Source: DATLFP01 sp035540955
Lineage (GTDB): Bacteria; Actinomycetota; Acidimicrobiia; Acidimicrobiales; CADCSY01
Direction: 5' to 3'
DNA: 22,784 bases
Assembly: GCA_035540955.1 (NCBI GenBank)
Contig: DATLFP010000149.1
Coordinates: 1-22,784, forward strand
Shown: positions 14,329-21,492 of the stretch, one piece after another
Position numbering within the stretch: position 1 is the first letter of the stretch
Layout: each line of letters begins with the position of its first letter
Notes under the pieces: model-generated
Databases searched by the model: none
What the model saw: the letters and a program-made list of their open reading frames with translations, nothing else
Told to the model about the DNA's origin: nothing
Position numbers and translations under genes: made by a program

Positions 14329-14368
14329 CCTTCGACCCTGGCCCGCACCGGCGCTCGACCGGGATCCT
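14325..14368 (+). promoter_or_regulatory. DosR-type promoter of the acyl-CoA dehydrogenase
   Basis: The box GTGACCTTCGACCC is at 14325-14338 and its TGA is the stop codon of the preceding gene. The -10 GATCCT at 14363-14368 starts exactly 38 bp after the box start; six bases later comes ATG 14375 (leaderless). I see no convincing distal box here. Confidence 0.7.
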
Positions 14369-14374
14369 CATCCC

Positions 14375-15631
14375 ATGCCGATGAACGTGAAGCCCATCCC
14401 GGCGCTCGACGACCGCATCAACGACATCCGGTTGCGCACGGCGGCGATCGTCAACGAGGACATCCTCCCGAACGAGGCGCGCCTGTGGGCCCACCGAGCC
14501 AACGGCGAGGTGTCCGACCACGACCGCCGCGAGTCGATCGAGCTGCGGGAGAAGGTCAAGGCCAAGGTCTGGGAGGCCGGCCTCTGGGCCCCCCACCTGC
14601 CCACCGAGTACGGCGGGATGGGCCTCGACTTCCTCGCCCACGCCTACATGAACGAGGTGCTGGCCTACGCGGTGGGCGCCGCCTCCCTCTTCGGCGTGGT
14701 GGCGCCGAACTCCGGCAACCAGTCGATCCTCGTCAAGTACGGCACCGAGGCCCAGAAGCAGCAGTGGCTCGTGCCCCTGGTCGAGGGGACGATGGAGTCG
14801 GGCTTCTCGATGACCGAGCCCCACAACCCGGGCTCGGATCCTCGATCGATACAGACGACGGCGACCCGGGTCGGCGACGAGTGGGTCATCGACGGCCACA
14901 AGTGGTTCACGTCGAACGGGATCGCCGCCGACTTCTTCATCGTCATGTGCCGGGTCGTCGACGAGACCGGCGAGGTCGGCCGCACCGGGGACATGATCCA
15001 GATCATCGTCCCCTCGGCGACCAGGGGCCTGAACATCGTGCGGGGCATCGGCGTGTGGGGCCGGCCGACCTCGGATCACTGCGAGATCCGCTACGAAGGC
15101 GTCCGGGTGCCGCTCGAGAACGCGCTCGGGCGGTCGGGCGAGGGCCACCAGGCCGCCCAGGACCGGCTCGGCGCCGGCCGCGTGTTCCATTGCATGAACT
15201 CGATCGGCCAGATGTGGCGGGCGTTCGACCTCATGGTGGAGCGAGCCGAGACCCGCGAGGTGCACGGTGGACTGCTCCGCGACAAGCAGTTCATCCAGGG
15301 CTTCATCGCCGACAGCTACATCGACATCCAGGCGGCCCGGCTGATGACGATCCACACCGCCGAGAAGCTGGCCCGCGACGACCCAAAGGTCCGAACGGAC
15401 ATCTCGGCCATCAAGGTCTTCGTGCCCGAGGCCTATCACCGCGTGGTCGACCGGGCGATCCAGGTGTGGGGGGCGGCCGGCGTGTCCAACGACCTGCCGC
15501 TCGCCGGCATGTACCAGGGCGCCCGCACCCTCCGCATCGCCGACGGGCCCGACGAGGTGCACAAGATCCTCATCGCCAAGAACGTCCTGAAGCAGCACGC
15601 GTCAGGCGAGGGCTGGGACTTCGGCACCTGA
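14375..15631 (+). CDS. Acyl-CoA dehydrogenase, ACAD10/11-like (418 aa)
   Basis: A flavoprotein that oxidises acyl-CoA to enoyl-CoA. The N-terminal helical domain includes LWAPHLPTEYGGMGLDFL. The middle beta domain has the FAD/substrate signature FSMTEPHNPGSDP and DGHKWFTSNG. The C-terminal helical domain has AIQVWGAAGVSNDLPLA and RTLRIADGPDEVHKILIA. The catalytic base position that is Glu in most acyl-CoA dehydrogenases reads Asp here (Asp390 in ADGPDEVH), as in ACAD10/11-type enzymes. The length is typical. The start is set by the promoter (six bases after GATCCT). Chain-length preference cannot be read. Its DosR-type promoter ties it to hypoxic lipid or acyl-CoA metabolism (inference). Confidence 0.94.
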   Translation: MPMNVKPIPALDDRINDIRLRTAAIVNEDILPNEARLWAHRANGEVSDHDRRESIELREKVKAKVWEAGLWAPHLPTEYGGMGLDFLAHAYMNEVLAYAVGAASLFGVVAPNSGNQSILVKYGTEAQKQQWLVPLVEGTMESGFSMTEPHNPGSDPRSIQTTATRVGDEWVIDGHKWFTSNGIAADFFIVMCRVVDETGEVGRTGDMIQIIVPSATRGLNIVRGIGVWGRPTSDHCEIRYEGVRVPLENALGRSGEGHQAAQDRLGAGRVFHCMNSIGQMWRAFDLMVERAETREVHGGLLRDKQFIQGFIADSYIDIQAARLMTIHTAEKLARDDPKVRTDISAIKVFVPEAYHRVVDRAIQVWGAAGVSNDLPLAGMYQGARTLRIADGPDEVHKILIAKNVLKQHASGEGWDFGT

Positions 15632-15695
15632 CGCCCCGGGCCGCTCAAGTCTGCGAGGCTGCAGGGCCACGCCCCCGGATCGGAGGAGATCGACG

Positions 15696-16397
15696 ATGTT
15701 CGATGCCGTGCTCGTCCCCACCGCGCCGGGCCAGGACGCCGGCGTCGCCGGCGCGACCGCGCGCCTGATCGCCGACGCCGTCGGCTGCGAGGTCGAGCAC
15801 CTGACCGTGGACGACGGCGACCCGATCGAGGTGCTCCTGGGGCTGCTGTCGTCCCGGCCGTCGACGTTGCTGTGCATGGCCACGAGCGCCCGCACCGGCC
15901 TGAGCGAGCTGCTCGTCGGCAGCACCACCGCCGCGGTCCTCCGGGCCGCCACCCACAGCGTCGTGGTGGTGGGACCGCACGCGGTGACGCCGGCGTCCCT
16001 CGCGGTCATCGTGGCCTGCCTCGACGGTTCCAAGACGGCCGAGCGGGCCGCCCACGCCGCCGCCGTGTGGGCGCGGATGCTGTCGGCCCGCCTCCACCTC
16101 GTGCGGGTGGCACCGGAGTCCGAGCGCGGCGATCCGCACGACACCACGATCGACCTGGAGCGGCTGGCGGCCGACATCCACAGCGGCGTGGGCTTGCGAC
16201 CCGAGTGGGAGGTGCTCCACAGCGGCGACATCGACGACGCCATCGTTCGCTACGCCGGCGACGTCAGGGCGTCGCTGCTGGCCGTGACCCCCCACGGTCA
16301 GGGCGCGAGCCGGCGGATCCTCGGCAGCACCGCCATGCGCATCGTGCACGCGGCACCGGTGCCGGTCCTGGTGGCGCCCGCCCCGATCACGGACTGA
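15696..16397 (+). CDS. Degenerate tandem universal stress protein (233 aa)
   Basis: Two shortened UspA-like domains. The first (about 1-90) begins MFDAVLVPTAPG and ends LLVGSTTAAVLRAATHSVVVVG; it lacks the usual GSRGRGG loop (reads ATSARTG). The second (about 100-233) begins LAVIVACLDGSKTAERAA and ends ILGSTAMRIVHAAPVPVLVA, with a partial glycine pattern (PHGQGASRRILGS). ATP binding may be weak, at least in domain 1. The start ATG 15696 has GGAGGAG eight bases upstream. It lies 64 bp after the acyl-CoA dehydrogenase with no DosR box in the gap, so it probably shares that transcript. Confidence 0.88.
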   Translation: MFDAVLVPTAPGQDAGVAGATARLIADAVGCEVEHLTVDDGDPIEVLLGLLSSRPSTLLCMATSARTGLSELLVGSTTAAVLRAATHSVVVVGPHAVTPASLAVIVACLDGSKTAERAAHAAAVWARMLSARLHLVRVAPESERGDPHDTTIDLERLAADIHSGVGLRPEWEVLHSGDIDDAIVRYAGDVRASLLAVTPHGQGASRRILGSTAMRIVHAAPVPVLVAPAPITD

Positions 16398-16407
16398 CCG
16401 GGTCACC

Positions 16408-16456
16408 GTTCTGTGTCGACGTTGCGTGTCCATGACACGCAAGGGCGACACGGAAC
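16408..16456. terminator. Two-part hairpin between convergent genes
   Basis: The outer arms 16408-16418 and 16446-16456 pair over 11 bp (one G-T wobble). After a 3x3 internal loop, the inner arms 16422-16430 (TTGCGTGTC) and 16434-16442 (GACACGCAA) pair perfectly around the loop CAT. It lies just after the USP stop and before the 3' end of the minus-strand DUF1918 gene, so a bidirectional terminator is the simplest reading. There is no T-tract. Confidence 0.7.
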
Positions 16457-16490
16457 GCCGTACATCTCGAGGTGCCGTACATCACGAGGT
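16457..16490. repeat. Tandem 17-bp direct repeat, two copies
   Basis: GCCGTACATCTCGAGGT (16457-16473) is followed at once by GCCGTACATCACGAGGT (16474-16490), 16 of 17 identical. The second copy includes the stop codon and last codons of the minus-strand DUF1918 gene. A recent local duplication is the simplest explanation. Confidence 0.8.
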
Positions 16491-16688
16491 GTCGTGGTCG
16501 AAGTGGTGGACCTCGGCGTCGCTCCCCGGGAAGAAGAGGCCCTCGTGGCCGTCCTCGGACCACCGGACCATGAACGGCGGGCCACCGTCCGGGCCCCTGA
16601 CCTCGAGCACCTCGGCGTCACGGTCGGGCTCGCCCACCCGGTGTCCCTTGATGATGATGCGGTCGCCGACCGCAGCATGGAGCGTCAT
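16482..16688 (-). CDS. DUF1918 domain protein (68 aa)
   Basis: A short protein made almost entirely of one DUF1918 domain: HAAVGDRIIIKGHRVGEPDR, EVLEVRGPDGGPPFMVRW, and the closing DGHEGLFFPGSDAEV. The family is a small SH3-like beta-barrel common in actinobacteria and of unknown function. Start ATG 16688 overlaps the PEP synthase stop (TGATG), and GAGGAGG lies eight bases upstream inside the PEP synthase 3' end. It is therefore translated from the same mRNA as PEP synthase. The gene's last codons are inside the tandem 17-bp repeat. Confidence 0.92.
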   Translation of the reverse strand: MTLHAAVGDRIIIKGHRVGEPDRDAEVLEVRGPDGGPPFMVRWSEDGHEGLFFPGSDAEVHHFDHDTS

Positions 16689-18964
16689 CACGTCCTCCTC
16701 TGTCGTGCCGCGTCGAGCAGGAGCCTGCGCTCGGCGGCGGCGATGGTCCGTCGGGCGGTGCCGACGGCGTCGGGGTTCACCGAGATCGACGTGATCCCAG
16801 CTCGCACCAGGTGCTCCGCGAACGCCGGCTTCGACGACGGCGCCTGGCCGCAGAGCGACGACGTGATCCCCGCGTCGCGGCTCGCCTCGATGATGCGATC
16901 GATGGCATCGAGCACGGCGGCGTCCTCCTCGTCGAACAGCTCGGCGCACATCGCCGAGTCGCGATCGACCCCGAGCATCAGCTGCGTGAGGTCGTTCGAG
17001 CCGATCGAGACCCCGTCGATGCCGAGCGCCGCGTACTCGGGGATCCGGTAGACGACCGAGGGCACCTCGGCCATGACCCAACGGTGCAGACCGCGCTGGC
17101 GACCAAGGGGGCTGGCCTCGACGGCGTCGAGGCAGGCCTCGAGCTCCCAGCGGGTGCGCACGAAGGGGATCATGAGATGGAGGTTCGGTGTCTCCTCGCG
17201 CACGCGGGCCAGGAGCTCGAGCTCGAGCGCGAACAGATCGGGCTCCCTGACGTACCGGTAGCAACCGCGGTAGCCGATCATCGGATTCGCCTCGACCGCC
17301 TCGAACCCGTCGCCGCCTCGGAGGCCGCGGAACTCGTTGGTCCGGAAGTCGATGGTCCGGTACACGACGGGACGGGGCGCGAACGCCCGCGTGATCCGCA
17401 GCAGCGACGCCGCCATCGACTGCAGGAAGCCCTCGCGTCCGCCCTCGGCCAGCACCTGCCGCGGGTGGGCGCCGCCGAGCGCGTCCGTCAGGAGCATCTC
17501 GGCCCTGAGCAGGCCGACCCCGTCGACCTCCATCGCCGCCACCTCCTCCGCCCGGTCGGCGACGGCCAGGTTCACGTAGAGCAGCGTCGCCAGCGGCTCG
17601 CTCGACGCGACGATGGCGAGGGGTGAGGTGGTCGTCACCGTCGTCGCCGGCGCCATCGCCCCCGACACCACCGTGCCCGCGCCGCCGTCGACGGTGACGA
17701 TCTGCCCGTCGGACAGCGCGGTGGTCGCCCCGGCGGCGCCGACCACGCAGGGCACGCCGAGCTCGCGGCTCACGATGGCGGCGTGGCAGGTGACGCCACC
17801 GGCGTCGGTGACCACCGCAGCCGCCCGCCGGAGCACCGGCGCCCAGTCGGGGTTGGTCATCGGCGCGACCAGGACTTCACCGGCCTCCAGGCGGCTGGCG
17901 TGCTGCACGTCGAGCAGCACCCGGACGGGACCCGATGCCATCCCCGGCGCCGCCGCCAAGCCGGTCAGGAGCACCTCACCACCTGCTGCGGTCGGGGCGC
18001 CGGCGGTCGCCACCGCGCCGGTGGTGATGGGGCGGGCCTGGAGCAGCCAGATCCGACCTTCGACGATCGCCCACTCGATGTCCTGCGGCTCGCCGTAGTG
18101 GCTCTCGGCGCGGAGCCCGAGGGCCACGAGCTCGCGGAGCTCGTCAGGGGTCAGCGCCGGCTCGACCCGCAGCTCGGCGGGAACCGGCTCCCGCACATCG
18201 AGACCGGTCGCCGCGTCACGCACGATCCGCACGTCCTTGGCGCCGATGCGCGTCTCGATGACGGCGCCGTCGGCCTTGGCGACGACGTACGTGTCGGGCT
18301 CCACCGCGCCGGACACGACGATCTCGCCCAGGCCGAACGCGGCTTCCACGAGCACCCGGTCGGCCTCGCCGGTGCGGGGGTCGGCGGTGAAGAGGATCCC
18401 GGATCGCCCGCTGTCGACCATCTGCTGCACGACGACGGCGAGGCAGGCCTCCTCGATGGACTCCCGCTCGTGCCGGTAGGCGACGGCCCGAGCGCCGTAC
18501 GCCGATCCCCAGCACCGGCGTACGGCATCGACCAGCTCCACCGTCCCCCGGACGTCGGTCAGCGTCTCGTGCATGCCGGCGAACGACGAGCCGGCGGCGT
18601 CCTCGTACGGGGCCGAGGAGCGCACGGCAACGCGGACGTCGTGGCCGAGCGCGGCGTAGGCGGCGGCGATCTCGTCGCGGATGGCTTCCGGGACCTCCAC
18701 GTCGTCGACCAGGCCCCGGGCGTCGGCCGCGACCTGATCGAGGGCGAGCGGGTCGGTCGGGTCGACCCCGGCGAGCATCGCGGTGAGCTTCTCCCGGATC
18801 CCGCCCTCTTCGAGGGCCTGGAGGTGAGCGCCGGCCACGATCACGAATCCGGGCGGGACCGGCAGGCCGGCGCGCGCCAGCTCGCCGAGGTTGGCGCCCT
18901 TGCCGCCGACCACCTCGGCGTCGCCCCGACCGAGCTCCTCGAACCACCGCACCCATTGCGCCAT
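16688..18964 (-). CDS. ppsA: Phosphoenolpyruvate synthase (758 aa)
   Basis: It converts pyruvate, ATP and water to PEP, AMP and phosphate. The N-terminal ATP-grasp region (1-320) contains VGGKGANLGELARAGLPVPPG, VRSSAPYEDAAGSSFAGMHE and DIEWAIVEGRIWLLQARPIT. The swivelling phosphohistidine domain has GGVTCHAAIVSRELG with His394. The C-terminal TIM barrel (about 465-745) has TIDFRTNEFRGL, IGSNDLTQLMLGVDRDS and LCGQAPS, with Cys705 as the acid/base cysteine. The length is close to the E. coli enzyme (792). ATG 18964 has GGGAGG upstream; a longer frame lacks family sequence. The promoter has DosR boxes shared with the CBS-BON gene. It may supply gluconeogenesis from pyruvate or acetate during dormancy (inference). 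PPDK is less likely from its length. Confidence 0.92.
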   Translation of the reverse strand: MAQWVRWFEELGRGDAEVVGGKGANLGELARAGLPVPPGFVIVAGAHLQALEEGGIREKLTAMLAGVDPTDPLALDQVAADARGLVDDVEVPEAIRDEIAAAYAALGHDVRVAVRSSAPYEDAAGSSFAGMHETLTDVRGTVELVDAVRRCWGSAYGARAVAYRHERESIEEACLAVVVQQMVDSGRSGILFTADPRTGEADRVLVEAAFGLGEIVVSGAVEPDTYVVAKADGAVIETRIGAKDVRIVRDAATGLDVREPVPAELRVEPALTPDELRELVALGLRAESHYGEPQDIEWAIVEGRIWLLQARPITTGAVATAGAPTAAGGEVLLTGLAAAPGMASGPVRVLLDVQHASRLEAGEVLVAPMTNPDWAPVLRRAAAVVTDAGGVTCHAAIVSRELGVPCVVGAAGATTALSDGQIVTVDGGAGTVVSGAMAPATTVTTTSPLAIVASSEPLATLLYVNLAVADRAEEVAAMEVDGVGLLRAEMLLTDALGGAHPRQVLAEGGREGFLQSMAASLLRITRAFAPRPVVYRTIDFRTNEFRGLRGGDGFEAVEANPMIGYRGCYRYVREPDLFALELELLARVREETPNLHLMIPFVRTRWELEACLDAVEASPLGRQRGLHRWVMAEVPSVVYRIPEYAALGIDGVSIGSNDLTQLMLGVDRDSAMCAELFDEEDAAVLDAIDRIIEASRDAGITSSLCGQAPSSKPAFAEHLVRAGITSISVNPDAVGTARRTIAAAERRLLLDAARQRRT

Positions 18965-18992
18965 CGGACCTCCCGGGGTTGACCCTGTCTCG

Positions 18993-19107
18993 ATGGTCCC
19001 CCGTCGAGGATCCACGGGGGCAGGGCCGAACGGCCCGATCGGCGGGGCCGAGGACCCTCGGGTTGTGGCCTAGGACCCTGGTGGGGGCGATTCCGGCGGC
19101 GCATCCT
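18993..19107. promoter_or_regulatory. Divergent three-box DosR array, ppsA / CBS-BON
   Basis: Three boxes start 21 bp apart: GGGCCGAACGGCCC (19023-19036), GGGGCCGAGGACCC (19044-19057) and GTGGCCTAGGACCC (19065-19078). Minus strand: the first box edge is exactly 38 bp from GACCAT (18998-18993), giving a leader of about 20 nt with GGGAGG before ATG 18964. Plus strand: the last box is 37 bp from CATCCT (19102-19107), giving a leader of about 25 nt with GAGGAGGG before ATG 19138. Both genes have ribosome binding sites. Confidence 0.75.
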
Positions 19108-19137
19108 GGGATGAGGGAACTCGACCGAGGAGGGCCG

Positions 19138-19809
19138 ATGAAGGTTCGAGACGTGATGACGGCGCCGCCCATCACGATCAGGCCCGACGCGACCTTCGGC
19201 GAGGCGGTCGACCTGCTCCTCGAGCACGACATCAGCGGCCTGCCGGTCGTCGACGCCGAGGGCATGCTGGTCGGCATCGTCACCGAGGCCGACCTGCTGA
19301 GCAAGGAGGCGTACGCCCCCGGCGAGCACCGTCCGCTCGGCCTCGTGGCCGAGTACCTGCGGGGCCACGATCCGCAGTGGGTGCGCAAGGCCGCCGGCCG
19401 CCGCGTCGGCGACATCATGACGCCGAGCCCGTCGCGGGTCGCGCCCGCCGACGACCTCCGGAGCGCGGCGCGCACCATGCTCGAGGCGGGTCACAAGCGG
19501 CTCCCGGTGGTCGAGGACGGCCGAGTGGTGGGCATCGTGTCCCGCCACGACCTCCTGCGGCCGTTCCACCGGACCGACGAGGAGATCGCCGCCGAGGTCG
19601 ACCGGATCCTGGCGTCGCCGATGTGCGCCCCCGAGGGCCACGCCTGCGCGGTCATCGTCGACGGCGGCGTGGTGACGCTGACGGGCACGACCCGCCGGCC
19701 GAGCGATGCGAACGTCATCGCCGCCATCGTCGATCGCGTGGCGGGCGTGATCGCCGTCGACAACCGGCTCATCGCTCGGGAGCGCGAGCCGCACGCGGGG
19801 CGCGCATGA
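19138..19809 (+). CDS. CBS-CBS-BON domain protein (223 aa)
   Basis: Two CBS motifs form a Bateman module: residues 1-55 (VRDVMTAPPITIRPDATF to GIVTEADLL) and 88-142 (VGDIMTPSPSRVAP to GIVSRHDLL). A C-terminal BON domain (about 145-215) contains VVTLTGTTRRPSDANVI and VIAVDNRLI. CBS pairs bind adenosyl nucleotides; BON usually binds membranes or partner proteins. A CBS protein (HRP1, Rv2626c) is among the strongest DosR targets in mycobacteria, though it lacks BON. The start ATG 19138 has GAGGAGGG upstream. The stop overlaps the next start (ATGA), so the CBS-BON and GerMN proteins are coupled. Confidence 0.93.
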   Translation: MKVRDVMTAPPITIRPDATFGEAVDLLLEHDISGLPVVDAEGMLVGIVTEADLLSKEAYAPGEHRPLGLVAEYLRGHDPQWVRKAAGRRVGDIMTPSPSRVAPADDLRSAARTMLEAGHKRLPVVEDGRVVGIVSRHDLLRPFHRTDEEIAAEVDRILASPMCAPEGHACAVIVDGGVVTLTGTTRRPSDANVIAAIVDRVAGVIAVDNRLIAREREPHAGRA

Positions 19810-21044
19810 CGTCGCCGCTGCGCTCTGGGAGCGAGGCCCAGCCGCCCTCCCGTCGGCCCCGATGGCCGCTCGTCGTCGCCGTGGTGGTCGCGGTGCTCGC
19901 GGCCGTCGTGATCTTCGTCGTCGCCCGCGATGACGACGAGGCGGCGCCGCCTCCGCCCACCACCTCGTCCTCGACTTCGACGTCGACCTCGACGTCGACC
20001 TCCGGCTCGACCGTGACGACACCCTCCTTCGACGCCGACGTCGTCGTCTTCCCGGACGCCACGACCGACTCGAGCTACGACGATCCCGTCGCCGTCGCCC
20101 GCGCGTTCGCGGTCGAGCTCCTGGGCTTCGTCGACCCCGTGGTCGGCGAGTACGTCGCCGGCGACAGCCGATCCGGTGAGGTGGAGATCCGGCCGACGGC
20201 GGACGGACCGGTGACGACGGCCCTCGTCCGGCAGCGCGCGCCCAACGACGACTGGTGGGTGCTGGGCAGCGTCACCCCCAACATCGTCGTCACCGAGCCG
20301 GCGGCCCTCGCGGAGATCACCTCGCCGGTGCGGCTCCGAGGCAGGAGCACGGCCTTCGAGGCCAACGTGAGCGTGGTGATCCGCCAGGACGGGTCGGCCC
20401 GCCCCGTCGGCGAGGGCTACGTCACGGGCGGTTCGATGGGCGAGATGGGGCCCTTCGACAGCACGCTCCCCTACGCCGCGCCCTCCGCCGACGCCGGCGT
20501 CCTGATCCTCTTCACCCAGTCGATGGAGGATGGCCGGACGTGGGAGGCGACGGTCCTCCGCGTCGCCTTCGGAGACGCGAGCAGCTGTGGCGGCCTCCCG
20601 GCCCCACCGATGCCGGGCGCTGACGAGATGGCGCTCGAGGTCTTCTACTCGTGTGGCGACGCTCACGCCGGGGTCACGGGCGTCACGCGGGTGGTGCCCC
20701 GCACGACGGCGGTGCTCCGGGTCTCGCTGGAGCAGCTGCTCGCGGGGCCGACCGACGCCGAGCGGTCCGCCGGGTTCTCGTCGTGGTTCTCCGGCGACAC
20801 CGCCGGCATGCTGAGGGGCGTGAACCTCACCGATGGGCACGCCGTCGTCGACTTCGACGACCTCCGGCCGGTGATCCCGAACGCCAGTGCCAGCGCCGGT
20901 TCGCAGATGCTCCTCGAGCAGCTCGACGCCACCGTCTTCCAGCACGACCAGGTTCGAACGGTCGAGTACCGCCTCGAAGGTGACTGCGAAGCGTTCAACG
21001 AGTGGCTGCAGGTCGGCGGCTGCGATCCTCGCCGGCGCCCGTGA
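19806..21044 (+). CDS. Membrane-anchored Gmad2/GerMN-domain protein (412 aa)
   Basis: A short cytoplasmic start and one transmembrane helix (about 22-41, PLVVAVVVAVLAAVVIFVVA) are followed by a low-complexity linker of Pro then Ser/Thr (about 47-71), encoded by repeats of TCGAC. Next is a Gmad2 immunoglobulin-like domain (about 160-250; VTEPAALAEITSPVRLRGRS, SMGEMGPFDSTLPY). A GerMN domain (about 275-405; VTRVVPRTTAVLRVSLEQLL, AGMLRGVNLTDGHAVVDF) ends the protein. GerMN/Gmad2 modules occur in spore germination proteins and actinobacterial envelope proteins (such as LpqB); here sporulation is not implied. It probably works at the cell envelope, coupled to the CBS-BON protein. Confidence 0.88.
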   Translation: MTSPLRSGSEAQPPSRRPRWPLVVAVVVAVLAAVVIFVVARDDDEAAPPPPTTSSSTSTSTSTSTSGSTVTTPSFDADVVVFPDATTDSSYDDPVAVARAFAVELLGFVDPVVGEYVAGDSRSGEVEIRPTADGPVTTALVRQRAPNDDWWVLGSVTPNIVVTEPAALAEITSPVRLRGRSTAFEANVSVVIRQDGSARPVGEGYVTGGSMGEMGPFDSTLPYAAPSADAGVLILFTQSMEDGRTWEATVLRVAFGDASSCGGLPAPPMPGADEMALEVFYSCGDAHAGVTGVTRVVPRTTAVLRVSLEQLLAGPTDAERSAGFSSWFSGDTAGMLRGVNLTDGHAVVDFDDLRPVIPNASASAGSQMLLEQLDATVFQHDQVRTVEYRLEGDCEAFNEWLQVGGCDPRRRP

Positions 21045-21048
21045 GCCG

Positions 21049-21114
21049 CCCACCAAGGTCCCTCGCCCAGAGGACCTCCGCCCCTGATCGGGAGGGCTCG
21101 GCGGCCGTCATCGT
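21049..21114 (+). promoter_or_regulatory. Two-box DosR-type promoter of the GNAT gene
   Basis: The distal box CCCACCAAGGTCCC is at 21049-21062 and the proximal box AGGACCTCCGCCCC at 21071-21084, 22 bp apart. The -10 CATCGT (21109-21114) starts exactly 38 bp after the proximal box start, and ATG 21121 follows after six bases (GGAGCC). A leaderless mRNA is predicted. Confidence 0.7.
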
Positions 21115-21120
21115 GGAGCC

Positions 21121-21483
21121 ATGACCTTCATCGAGGATGCACCGCTCACCTTCGAGGTGGCCGAGCAGGACGGGCGCGTCACCGTCACCGCTCGCGATGC
21201 GGCCGGCGCCGAGGTCGGTCGGGCCTGGCTCGACCCGACGGCGCACGATCGGGCCGACAACGTCGGCCTCGTCGTCCCTCCCGCCAACCGCCGTCGGGGA
21301 ATCGGCTCACAGCTGCTGCAGCGCCTGCTCGAGCTGGCCGTCGAGCGGGAGGTCGCCTACCTCACGTGCACCCATCCCGACGACATCGGTGCGCGCCAGC
21401 TGATGCGGGCGACCCACGCCATCTGCTCACGCCGCGTCGCCGACGGCACCGCCCGCGACGTCGTCCTCGTCCCCGCCGCGTAG
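21121..21483 (+). CDS. Small GNAT-fold acetyltransferase (120 aa)
   Basis: The acetyl-CoA pyrophosphate-binding loop is clear: VVPPANRRRGIGSQLLQRLL, with the RRRGIG motif at residues 57-62, followed by a helix and the strand VAYLTCTHP. The first 45 residues give the N-terminal strands. The C-terminus is shorter than in most GNATs, and the substrate cannot be read. The start is the ATG six bases after the -10 hexamer. It ends nine bp before the stop of the convergent carrier-protein gene. Protein acetylation in dormancy is one possible role (inference only). Confidence 0.85.
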   Translation: MTFIEDAPLTFEVAEQDGRVTVTARDAAGAEVGRAWLDPTAHDRADNVGLVVPPANRRRGIGSQLLQRLLELAVEREVAYLTCTHPDDIGARQLMRATHAICSRRVADGTARDVVLVPAA

Positions 21484-21492
21484 ACGTCTCGC

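Noticed and set aside
13814..15598. 594-residue open frame on the minus strand
   Set aside because: It is antisense to the acyl-CoA dehydrogenase and has shadow-like composition.
19950..20020. TCGAC-rich repeat as a CRISPR or regulatory repeat
   Set aside because: It is in frame inside the GerMN protein and encodes its Ser/Thr linker. There are no spacers.
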